Notes under the pieces: generated by a model
Databases searched by the model: none
The model's input: the letters and a program-made list of their open reading frames with translations, nothing else
Told to the model about the DNA's origin: nothing
In this document: positions 57,095 through 64,000 of the stretch, in pieces
Layout of the letters: each line of letters begins with the position of its first letter
How positions within the stretch are numbered: position 1 is the stretch's first letter
Position numbers and translations under genes: made by a program
Source of the DNA: Vibrio tasmaniensis
Lineage (GTDB): Bacteria; Pseudomonadota; Gammaproteobacteria; Enterobacterales; Vibrionaceae
Direction: 5' to 3'
Assembly (NCBI RefSeq): GCF_024347635.1
Contig: NZ_AP025510.1
Span: 3,162,001-3,226,000, forward strand
DNA: 64,000 nucleotides

Positions 57095-57120
57095 AAAAAA
57101 AGCGGCATAAGCCGCTTTTT
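57095..57120 (-). terminator. Terminator of mioC, before oriC
   Basis: Stem AAAAAGCGGC/GCCGCTTTTT with ATAA loop, T-run on the minus strand. It lies 15 nt after the mioC stop and just outside the last DnaA box. Confidence 0.88.
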
Positions 57121-57135
57121 GAGAGAAGAGAGGGG

Positions 57136-57570
57136 TTAAAACTGGTCACTATGATCGTTAAACCACTCTTCAGCGGCGTCTTCTGGCACCGGAGTTTCAA
57201 GTATATCGATGGTAAAACAGGCTGAAATAGGGTGAGCTCCGAGTTCTTCCAGTTGGCTGTGGACTGATTTACCTGCCAAACAGAAGGTATCGTAGCTCGA
57301 ATCTCCAAGCGCCACGACAGCAAAGCGAACCTGGCTTAAATCTGGAGATTGCTGGGTCAATGCGTCGACAAACGGCTTAATATTATCTGGAAATTCACCA
57401 GCACCATGAGTTGAAGTCACCAACAACCAAAAGCCTTGTTGAGGGATATCATCGTATTTAGGCTGATTATGAAGGGTTATTTCATGACCTTGCTCTTCAA
57501 GAAGATCATTAAGGTGATCGCCAACGTACTCTGCACCACCTAAGGTGCTGCCTGTAATAATGTGGATCAT
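57136..57570 (-). CDS. mioC: MioC, flavodoxin-like FMN protein
   Basis: 144 residues (E. coli 147). Flavodoxin fold: FMN phosphate loop [11 protein letters not shown] (6-16), [11 protein letters not shown] and [11 protein letters not shown] around the isoalloxazine. Linked to biotin synthase electron supply in E. coli. ATG 57570 matches the family start MIHIITGS; the frame extends 11 codons upstream without support. Confidence 0.95.
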   Translation of the reverse strand: MIHIITGSTLGGAEYVGDHLNDLLEEQGHEITLHNQPKYDDIPQQGFWLLVTSTHGAGEFPDNIKPFVDALTQQSPDLSQVRFAVVALGDSSYDTFCLAGKSVHSQLEELGAHPISACFTIDILETPVPEDAAEEWFNDHSDQF

Positions 57571-57620
57571 TAAGCTGTCCTTACTAAAGAAGAAAGCCAG
57601 CATGAGCCGGCCTTTTAAGG

Positions 57621-58982
57621 TTATTTACCAATACAGAATGAAGAGAAGATGCGACCTAAAAGATCGTCTGAACTGAACTCACCCGTGATCTCATTGAGGT
57701 GCTGTTGGGTGATACGAAGCTCTTCTGCTAATATCTCTCCGGCCATGTAGCCTTCAAGCTGCTGTTGCCCAATATCAAGGTGTTCCGATGCGCGTTCTAG
57801 TGCATCCAAGTGGCGGCGGCGCGCCATAAAGCCACCTTCATGACCACCAGCAAAGCCCATGCAATCCTTGAGATGGCTACGCAGAGCGTCGACACCTTGG
57901 CCTGTTTTTGCTGATAAGCGAATCAGGGTTGGATCGTTAACATGACAAATGCCTAACTCTTCACTGGTTTGATCCGCTTTATTACGAATTACCGTCATTC
58001 CGATGTTGTCTGGTAGACGATCAACGAAATCTGGCCAGATATCTTTCGGGTCTGTTGCGTCTGTTGTTGTGCCATCAACCATAAATAAAACTCGGTCTGC
58101 CTGAGCAATTTCTTCCCAAGCGCGTTCAATACCGATTTTTTCTACTTCATCAGAGGCATCACGTAGACCTGCGGTATCAATAATATGCAGTGGCATGCCG
58201 TCAATATGGATATGTTCACGCAGTACATCACGCGTAGTGCCGGCAATATCTGTCACAATGGCAGATTCTTTGCCTGACAATGCATTCAATAGGCTCGATT
58301 TACCGGCATTTGGGCGACCTGCAATCACGACCTTCATGCCTTCACGCATGATCGCACCTTGATTCGCTTCTTGGCGCACAGCTTCGAGGTTATCGATGAT
58401 AGCCTGTAAGTCAGTACTGACTTTACCGTCAGCAAGAAAATCAATTTCTTCTTCTGGGAAATCGATCGCTGCTTCAACGTAGATTCTTAAGTAAATAAGA
58501 GAATCTACAAGCGTATTAATGCGTTTAGAGAATTCGCCTTGTAGCGATTGAAGCGCCGATTTTGCTGCTTCTTCTGAGCTGGCATCAATTAAGTCAGCAA
58601 TCGCTTCGGCTTGAGTTAAATCCATCTTATCGTTCAAGAAGGCACGTTCTGAAAACTCACCTGGACGCGCTGCACGTACGCCTGAAATGGCTAGGATGCG
58701 TTTGATTAGCATATCCATCACCACTGGGCCGCCGTGGCCTTGCAACTCTAATACGTCTTCGCCGGTAAACGAGTGCGGGTTAGGGAAGTAAAGCGCGATG
58801 CCTTGGTCGAGTTCGATGCCATCGTCAGATTTAAACGGTAGGTACTCCGCGTAGCGAGGCTTGAGTGTTTTTCCTGTTACTTCTAGGGCAACCTGAGTCG
58901 CCAATGGGCCGGAAACGCGGATAATACCGACGCCACCACGGCCTGGCGCGGTCGCTTGAGCAACAATCGTATCTGTAGTCAT
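57621..58982 (-). CDS. mnmE: tRNA modification GTPase MnmE (TrmE)
   Basis: 453 residues. N-terminal folate-binding domain ([20 protein letters not shown]), central G domain with GRPNAGKSS (G1), DIAGTTRD (G2), DTAGLRD (G3) and NKAD (G4), and the C-terminal CIGK with Cys450. Partner of MnmG encoded across oriC. ATG 58982 matches the family start; six in-frame codons upstream are probably not used. Confidence 0.97.
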   Translation of the reverse strand: MTTDTIVAQATAPGRGGVGIIRVSGPLATQVALEVTGKTLKPRYAEYLPFKSDDGIELDQGIALYFPNPHSFTGEDVLELQGHGGPVVMDMLIKRILAISGVRAARPGEFSERAFLNDKMDLTQAEAIADLIDASSEEAAKSALQSLQGEFSKRINTLVDSLIYLRIYVEAAIDFPEEEIDFLADGKVSTDLQAIIDNLEAVRQEANQGAIMREGMKVVIAGRPNAGKSSLLNALSGKESAIVTDIAGTTRDVLREHIHIDGMPLHIIDTAGLRDASDEVEKIGIERAWEEIAQADRVLFMVDGTTTDATDPKDIWPDFVDRLPDNIGMTVIRNKADQTSEELGICHVNDPTLIRLSAKTGQGVDALRSHLKDCMGFAGGHEGGFMARRRHLDALERASEHLDIGQQQLEGYMAGEILAEELRITQQHLNEITGEFSSDDLLGRIFSSFCIGK

Positions 58983-59062
58983 AGGTGTGCCTGCTAGCAT
59001 GTGAAAGCCAAAAAGGGGCGTTCACTATTAATCAATTAGCTGAATTGTAATCAGCTAAAAAC

Positions 59063-59090
59063 AAAAAGGCGACCTTTTGGTCGCCTTTCT
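59063..59090 (-). terminator. Terminator of the rpmH-rnpA-yidD-yidC unit
   Basis: 10-bp stem AAAGGCGACC/GGTCGCCTTT with AAAA loop and extra T on the minus strand, 23 nt after yidC. Confidence 0.88.
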
Positions 59091-59112
59091 TTATCTCTTT
59101 CTATTATCGAAC

Positions 59113-60732
59113 TTACTTAGAATGTAAGCCTTTCTTTTCCAGCGCGCGGTAGATAAGCGTTTGCTGAATCAGAGTTACGATGTTCGATACTAGCCAGTAA
59201 AGAACCAGACCTGAAGGGAAGAACAGGAAGAAGAATGTGAACATAACCGGCATAAAGGTCATGATCTTCTGCTGCATTGGATCCGTTACAGTTGTCGGGC
59301 TCATCTTCTGGATTAGGAACATTGAAGCACCCATCAGAAGTGGCAAGATGTAGTATGGGTCTTGTGCTGAAAGGTCAGTAATCCAACCGAAGAACGGTGA
59401 GTGACGCAGTTCAACAGACTCCATTAGTGCCCAGTATAGTGAAATGAAGATAGGCATTTGAAGAAGGATAGGTAAACAGCCACCTAGTGGGTTTACTTTT
59501 TCTTTCTTGTAAAGCTCCATCATTTCTTGGCTCATGCGTTGACGGTCGTCGCCAATACGCTCACGCATTGCAGTCAGCTTAGGCTGAAGCATACGCATTT
59601 TCGCCATAGACGTGTACTGAGCTTTCGTTAGTGGGTACATAGCACCACGAACGATGAAAGTTAGACAGATGATTGCCAGACCCCAGTTCACAACGATGCC
59701 TTGAATGAACGAAAGCAGAGTATGAAGTGGTTTAGCAATGAACCATAACCAACCGTAGTCAACTACTAGGTCTAGGTTTGGTGCAACAGCAGCCATTTGG
59801 TCTTGAAGTTTAGGACCAACCCAAAGCGTTGCCTTGAAGCTTGCTTCGTCGCCAGTTGCGATGGTTTTGTTCGGCATGCGAACACCGATGTCGCCAAGGT
59901 TACCAATGACACGAGTGTAAAGGTTGCTGCCTGCTTCGTCGCGTGGGATCCAAGCGCTTGCAAAGTAGTGCTGAATCATCGCTGCCCAACCTTGACCGTT
60001 TGCTAGGTTAAGAGACAGGTTGCGATCTTGCATGTCGTCGAAGCTGTATTTTTTGTAACGCGTATCTTCCGTAGAGTAAGCACCACCACGGTAAGTTGGC
60101 ATTGTTAGGCTACCGCCGTCATCCATAACGTTCTGACGTAGGTGAGCGTACATGCCGAATGTCGCGTTGTTACCAGAGTTGTTGACTACATCGTATTCAA
60201 CATCCACTGCGTAGCTGCCACGCTTAAGGACGAATGTTTTCGTGTACTCAAGGCCGTTCGCTTGGTAAGTCATCGGGATGCGTAGTTCATCCTGACCATC
60301 AGCAAGTGTGAAGCTGTCTGCTGAAATTGTGTAGCTAGGGCGGTTTGTGCTGCTTAGGTCGATACCTTGAGGGCCCACTAGACCGCTTTGAGCGATAAAT
60401 TGGTGACCAGGCTCGTTTTTAAGAAGAACAAAAGTATCTTCAGAATCGAACTCAGCAGAGTAATCGTTTAGGTTTGCTGTAACGACATCACCACCAACCG
60501 TATCAATTGACAGAGTCAGAACATCAGTTGTTACTGTGATAGTTTTAGCAGAAGCAACTTGGCCAGGAGCCGGGTCTAGATCATCTGCATAAGATGGCGC
60601 TGGTAGGGTGCTGCCAGATTGTGCCTGCTCAACCGCTTGTGGAGCTGGGTTCTGAGCTACGTTCCATTGTTGGAACAGTAGGAAAGAAACCAAAGCCAAT
60701 GCGATTAACAGGATATTACGTTGAGAATCCAT
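59113..60732 (-). CDS. yidC: Membrane protein insertase YidC
   Basis: 539 residues (E. coli 548). N-terminal TM (about 6-22), large periplasmic beta-sandwich (to about 330), then five core TM segments with the hydrophilic-groove Arg in [18 protein letters not shown] and the [17 protein letters not shown] segment. Basic C-terminal tail. Inserts proteins such as AtpE, alone or with Sec. 2 nt after yidD. Confidence 0.97.
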   Translation of the reverse strand: MDSQRNILLIALALVSFLLFQQWNVAQNPAPQAVEQAQSGSTLPAPSYADDLDPAPGQVASAKTITVTTDVLTLSIDTVGGDVVTANLNDYSAEFDSEDTFVLLKNEPGHQFIAQSGLVGPQGIDLSSTNRPSYTISADSFTLADGQDELRIPMTYQANGLEYTKTFVLKRGSYAVDVEYDVVNNSGNNATFGMYAHLRQNVMDDGGSLTMPTYRGGAYSTEDTRYKKYSFDDMQDRNLSLNLANGQGWAAMIQHYFASAWIPRDEAGSNLYTRVIGNLGDIGVRMPNKTIATGDEASFKATLWVGPKLQDQMAAVAPNLDLVVDYGWLWFIAKPLHTLLSFIQGIVVNWGLAIICLTFIVRGAMYPLTKAQYTSMAKMRMLQPKLTAMRERIGDDRQRMSQEMMELYKKEKVNPLGGCLPILLQMPIFISLYWALMESVELRHSPFFGWITDLSAQDPYYILPLLMGASMFLIQKMSPTTVTDPMQQKIMTFMPVMFTFFFLFFPSGLVLYWLVSNIVTLIQQTLIYRALEKKGLHSK

Positions 60733-60734
60733 CG

Positions 60735-60992
60735 TTATTTATCTCTGTCTTGTTTTTGGACTGGTGGAACGGGGTCAAAGCCCCCTTCGTTCAAAGGATG
60801 GCATTTTAATAGACGTTTGCCTGATAACCAACACCCTTTTACAAAACCGTGAGCTTTCAACGCTTCTATCGCATATAAAGAGCAGGTTGGAGTAAATCGG
60901 CAGCGTGGGCCGATGAGTGGACTAATAAACCATCTATATAAATAGATGGGTATTAGCGCTATCCACGCGAAGGGCGAGACAGGCGAAGCCAT
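60735..60992 (-). CDS. yidD: YidD, membrane-insertion efficiency factor
   Basis: 85 residues, same as E. coli. Amphipathic N-terminal helix and the signature [18 protein letters not shown] and RLLKCHP. Overlaps rnpA by 34 nt, typical for this locus. Confidence 0.95.
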   Translation of the reverse strand: MASPVSPFAWIALIPIYLYRWFISPLIGPRCRFTPTCSLYAIEALKAHGFVKGCWLSGKRLLKCHPLNEGGFDPVPPVQKQDRDK

Positions 60993-61315
60993 AATTTGTC
61001 GAGTAGCTTGAACATTTCTTCATTGCTTAAATCTTGCGCGCTCTTCTTAGCGATTACAACATAATCTTTGTTAGGAAGTTTGTGTTGAGTGTTACGAAAG
61101 CTTTCACGAGTAAGACGCTTGAATCGGTTACGACCAACGGCGGTTTTAATCTGCTTTTTCGGAACAGCTAATCCAAGGCGAGGATTTGAAAGAGAGTTAT
61201 TTCGGGCAATGATGGTGAAATGAGGGGAGCCTGCTCGATGAGCTTGCTTGAAGACATTCTGATAATGTTCGGGAGTTAACAAGCGTAACTCCCGACCGAA
61301 GGCTAGCTTATTCAA
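60959..61315 (-). CDS. rnpA: Ribonuclease P protein component, TTG start likely
   Basis: 118 residues if it starts at the TTG 61315 ([14 protein letters not shown]), which aligns with E. coli GTG start MVKLAF. Another TTG at 61324 gives 121 residues. Neither has a good Shine-Dalgarno; translation may be coupled to rpmH, whose stop is 3-12 nt away. The RNR motif is [12 protein letters not shown] (about 66-77). Binds the RNase P RNA. Confidence 0.94.
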   Translation of the reverse strand: MNKLAFGRELRLLTPEHYQNVFKQAHRAGSPHFTIIARNNSLSNPRLGLAVPKKQIKTAVGRNRFKRLTRESFRNTQHKLPNKDYVVIAKKSAQDLSNEEMFKLLDKLWLRLSRPSRG

Positions 61316-61327
61316 AATAATCAAAGA

Positions 61328-61462
61328 TTACTTAGAAAGACGCTTACGGCCTTTTGCACGACGTGCATTGATTGTTGCGCGACCGTTCTTAGTAGCCATG
61401 CGAGCACGGAAACCGTGTGTACGCTTACGCTTTAGAACTGTAGGTTGAAAAGTGCGTTTCAT
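61328..61462 (-). CDS. rpmH: 50S ribosomal protein bL34
   Basis: 44 residues, 135 nt: begins [20 protein letters not shown] and ends [10 protein letters not shown]. It is the standard length. First gene of rpmH-rnpA-yidD-yidC; a strong promoter lies 173 bp upstream. Confidence 0.97.
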   Translation of the reverse strand: MKRTFQPTVLKRKRTHGFRARMATKNGRATINARRAKGRKRLSK

Positions 61463-61634
61463 TGTAATTACCTTACTGATCAGTAGTTTTAGGTTTTTGT
61501 TAAACCCGGCGTGGGCATTTTTTCTCTTCTTTATATAAGAAAGGAAAACCGACGCCTCTCAACAAAGAGGCGGAATTGTAATCACTGTCACAAAAAGTGT
61601 CAATGATTGGGTTAACTAAAATTCCGGTCGGGGG

Positions 61635-61662
61635 ATTATACGTAGAATAACTAAAATCACAA
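61635..61662 (-). promoter_or_regulatory. rpmH promoter
   Basis: Minus strand: -35 TTGTGA (61657-61662), 16 bp, -10 TATAAT (61635-61640). Its -35 lies just after the ABC-transporter stop codon. Confidence 0.75.
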
Positions 61663-61668
61663 GGATCC

Positions 61669-62406
61669 TTATTCGATCCCGACCTTATTTAAGAATTTCT
61701 TTAATTTAGGATCCTGTGGATTACCAAAAATATCCTGTGGAGATCCCTGTTCGACAATGTGACCATCAGCCATGAAGATCACTCGGTCTGCGACCTCTCT
61801 AGCGAACTGCATTTCGTGCGTAACCACCAGCATGGTTTGATGCTGATTTGCCAGTTTTTTCATTAAGTTAAGCACTTCGCCAACCCACTCAGGATCGAGC
61901 GCTGAAGTCGGCTCATCAAACAATAAAAGCTCTGGTTGTAGAGCCATTGCACGGCCAATACCAACCCGTTGCTGCTGGCCACCAGAGAGCGCGACAGGGT
62001 AGCTATCAGCTTTCTCTCCTAGGCCAATGTCGTCGAGTATTTGTTGTGCTTTTTCATGGGCTTGCTTCTTTTTCCAACCACGAACGGTAATCAAACCTTC
62101 AGCTATATTCTGTCTCGCGGTTTGGTGAGCAAATAGTGCATAGTTTTGGAATACAAAACCAGTCTTACGACGCAGTGCAAGCACCTCTGCTTTGGTGTGT
62201 TTCTGAGCATCAACCCTGATATCATCAACCGAAATAGTACCTTGATCAGCTTGCTCTAGAAAATTCACACAACGCAGCAGGGTAGATTTACCCGTACCAC
62301 TTGAACCTATGATGACAATTATCTCACCTTGCTTGATTTCGAGGTCGATCCCTTTCAATACTTCGGTGTCACCAAACTGCTTGTGGATATTTTGTAATTT
62401 GATCAT
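61669..62406 (-). CDS. Polar amino-acid ABC transporter, ATP-binding protein
   Basis: 245 residues, GlnQ/HisP type. Walker A GSSGTGKS (34-41), Q-loop FVFQNYALF, signature LSGGQQQR, Walker [15 protein letters not shown]-loop TH. Overlaps the permease gene by 4 nt. Substrate not determined. Confidence 0.93.
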   Translation of the reverse strand: MIKLQNIHKQFGDTEVLKGIDLEIKQGEIIVIIGSSGTGKSTLLRCVNFLEQADQGTISVDDIRVDAQKHTKAEVLALRRKTGFVFQNYALFAHQTARQNIAEGLITVRGWKKKQAHEKAQQILDDIGLGEKADSYPVALSGGQQQRVGIGRAMALQPELLLFDEPTSALDPEWVGEVLNLMKKLANQHQTMLVVTHEMQFAREVADRVIFMADGHIVEQGSPQDIFGNPQDPKLKKFLNKVGIE

Positions 62407-63074
62407 CGTACATACGCCTTATTCAGTTTCACTTCGGCCCAGATTTGAATACGAGTGAGGATAACCACCACGCCCCAGTAAATCAGCGCTACCGCTAAGA
62501 AAGCCTCGAAGAAGCGGAAACTTGAAGAAGCTTCCATTTGAGCTTTGGCCATGATTTCGGCTACACCTAGGGTGAAGGCAAGTGAAGTAGACTTAATCAT
62601 ATCAATGAAATAGTTCATTAAAGAAGGCAGTGCCACGCGAGTTGCTTGCGGCAAGATCACTCGGCGCATCGCTTGGCTGGTTGTCATACCGACCGAAAGG
62701 CTGGCTTCCATTTGGCTGCGATCAATACCGATAATCGCGGCACGAATACTTTCAGCCATGTAAGCGGCAAAGTGCAGGGTCAAACCAATCACGGCCGCGC
62801 CAAACGCATCGAGTCCAACCATCCACGGAAATACCTGCGGTAGGCCGTAGTATAGAAGGAACAGCTGTACCAACAGTGGTGTGCCTCGGAAGAAGCTAAT
62901 GTACAGCTGGCTCAGTTGGTCGAGTACTGGGATTTTGAATACACGAATATTCGCCAGTATCAGAGACAGGATCAGAGCAAAGAACAAGCCCCAAGTCGCC
63001 ATCTCCATCGTGGTGCCTAAATACTTCAGTAGTATTGGCAACAGCTCTAGCATGTAATTAAAGTCAAATCCCAT
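62403..63074 (-). CDS. Polar amino-acid ABC transporter, permease
   Basis: 223 residues, HisM/GlnP family, about five transmembrane segments. The coupling loop reads SLSVGMTTSQAMRRVILPQA (EAA motif). Only one permease gene is present, so it probably works as a homodimer. It starts 134 nt after the binding protein, with a terminator-like hairpin between. Confidence 0.92.
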   Translation of the reverse strand: MGFDFNYMLELLPILLKYLGTTMEMATWGLFFALILSLILANIRVFKIPVLDQLSQLYISFFRGTPLLVQLFLLYYGLPQVFPWMVGLDAFGAAVIGLTLHFAAYMAESIRAAIIGIDRSQMEASLSVGMTTSQAMRRVILPQATRVALPSLMNYFIDMIKSTSLAFTLGVAEIMAKAQMEASSSFRFFEAFLAVALIYWGVVVILTRIQIWAEVKLNKAYVR

Positions 63075-63155
63075 AATCTATCTCGTATTTATATTGGAAG
63101 TGTTGTTCTATTTGGAAATACTGTTCTATCAGGCTTTTAATCAGTGCACAAAAGC

Positions 63156-63187
63156 AAAAAGCCCACCGCTGTGTAAAGCAGTGGGCC
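63156..63187 (-). terminator. Partial terminator between binding protein and permease
   Basis: Minus strand: GCCCACTGCT-TTACAC-AGCGGTGGGC then five T, one G-T pair. 22 nt after the binding-protein stop. It would make the binding protein more abundant than the membrane parts. Confidence 0.75.
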
Positions 63188-63208
63188 TTGAATGGAGAAA
63201 GTGAGTAA

Positions 63209-63958
63209 TTACTTCTGAGTAATGTCCGCACCGAACCATTTTTGAGAGATGCTCTCTAGCGTACCATCTGCGCGCATTGCTGCTAATGCTTGGTTTACTT
63301 CTGCTTGCAGTTTTTTACCGTTGTCGTTGTTCACGAAAGGCCAAGCGTTTTCAATGGTTTCGAATGGCTGACCTGCTAGCTGTAATGGTAGCCCTGTCTT
63401 CTTGATAAGCTCTAGTGCTGATAGGCGATCCATTACGAATGCATCTGCACGACCAAGAGCGACATCATGCTCAATACCTGTATCGTAGGTTTTTACATTG
63501 ATTTTGCCATCTTTGTCGTAGCTGCGAAGCAGTTGTTCAAAGTTTGAACCTAGGTTTACCGCAACCGTCTTGCCATCAAGGTCTTCGATACCCTTAATGC
63601 TGTAATTACCTTTACGAACGGTAATTTGTGCACCGTCTACTACGTATGGGTCTGCGAATAGGTATTTCGCTTTACGTGCATCCGTCATTGTAATTTGGTT
63701 TGAAATGGTATCGATACGACCCGTTTCAAGAAGACCAAACAGACCAGAGAAGTTTGCCGTTACGTATTCAACCTTGTAATCGTTACGCTTACCGATCTCA
63801 TCCCATAAATCCACTTCAAAACCTTGTAGTTGGTCTTGTTTAACGAACGTAAACGGGAAGTAGCGACCAGACATGCCGACTTTAACTTCAGTCGCGGCTT
63901 GAACAGTAGCAGCAGAGAGTGCGATAGCCGCAATTGCAGCCTTAATCCAGTTATTCAT
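63209..63958 (-). CDS. Polar amino-acid ABC transporter, periplasmic binding protein
   Basis: 249 residues, signal peptide to about 21 (AATVQA-ATE). SBP_bac_3 family: KVGMSGRYFPFTF, GFEVDLWDEIGKR, ISNQITMTDARKAKY with the arginine that usually holds the substrate carboxylate, and ADAFVMDRLS. The pattern fits the cystine/glutamine-type group; the ligand cannot be told by eye. Strong AAGGAG upstream. First gene of the three-gene unit. Confidence 0.92.
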   Translation of the reverse strand: MNNWIKAAIAAIALSAATVQAATEVKVGMSGRYFPFTFVKQDQLQGFEVDLWDEIGKRNDYKVEYVTANFSGLFGLLETGRIDTISNQITMTDARKAKYLFADPYVVDGAQITVRKGNYSIKGIEDLDGKTVAVNLGSNFEQLLRSYDKDGKINVKTYDTGIEHDVALGRADAFVMDRLSALELIKKTGLPLQLAGQPFETIENAWPFVNNDNGKKLQAEVNQALAAMRADGTLESISQKWFGADITQK

Positions 63959-64000
63959 TTGGTAACTCCTTATATTTATAGGGTTGGATGTTACTGGGAA

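Noticed and set aside
52241..57135. parS site near parAB or oriC
   Set aside because: I saw no 16-mer of the TGTTTCACGTGAAACA type; sites may lie outside the window or be missed by eye.

Overview
The window is a stretch of chromosome 1 of a Vibrio, running through the replication origin. Evidence: the gene order rpmH-rnpA-yidD-yidC-mnmE-mioC-oriC-mnmG-rsmG-parA-parB-atpIBEFHAGDC-glmU; an amino-acid ABC transporter placed next to rpmH, as I remember it for V. cholerae; and Vibrio-type accessory genes (DUF2860-like and DUF3157-like proteins, a VexB-like RND pump beside ubiK and ilvC). The protein sequences would fit the Splendidus clade, but I cannot settle the species by eye. Base composition and codon use look uniform. 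I see no insertion sequence, prophage, integron, CRISPR array or defence island.

Layout. 1-4.4 kb: 3' end of an RND efflux pump gene, ubiK, and the divergent ilvC/ilvY pair with an IlvY-type operator. 4.5-10.6 kb: a complete rRNA operon on the minus strand (P1 and P2 promoters, boxA, 16S, tRNA-Glu-Lys-Ala-Val, 23S, 5S, distal tRNA-Ser, terminator). 10.7-14 kb: yrdA, then yrdB, aroE, hemF and tsaC on the minus strand. 14-15.8 kb: purEK under a perfect PurR box. 15.8-19.1 kb: yrdD, smg, dprA and a LysM protein (minus). 19.2-25.8 kb: def, fmt, rsmB, trkA, trkH and a DUF3157-like protein (plus). 25.8-28.3 kb: trhA under a FabR-like palindrome, a Spo0M-like protein, an unannotated small-peptide unit, and yihD. 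28.5-34.4 kb: ccoG, srkA-dsbA, a DUF2860-like outer-membrane protein, comM. 34.6-41.3 kb: ilvL attenuator and intact ilvGMEDA. 41.3-43.7 kb: punR/punC. 43.7-52.4 kb: glmU and the nine-gene atp operon. 52.4-56.7 kb: parB, parA, rsmG, mnmG. 56.7-57.1 kb: oriC. 57.1-61.7 kb: mioC, mnmE, yidC, yidD, rnpA, rpmH. 61.7-64 kb: amino-acid ABC transporter.

How it works together. The window holds nearly all of branched-chain amino-acid synthesis (ilvGMEDA and ilvC), the proton ATP synthase, K+ uptake (trkAH), translation start and rRNA/tRNA modification (def, fmt, rsmB, rsmG, mnmE, mnmG, tsaC), and origin segregation (parAB). The rRNA operon, atp and the oriC-proximal genes left of the origin lie on the minus strand, co-directional with the leftward fork. 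ilvGMEDA, purEK and def-fmt-rsmB-trkAH lie on the plus strand and are head-on.

Most of the region is conserved housekeeping sequence. The least explained part is 27.49-27.88 kb: inverted repeats, two GNRA-loop hairpins (one covering a Shine-Dalgarno), a 15-codon leader ORF, a 55-codon cationic ORF and a perfect terminator. I found no large undescribed system.
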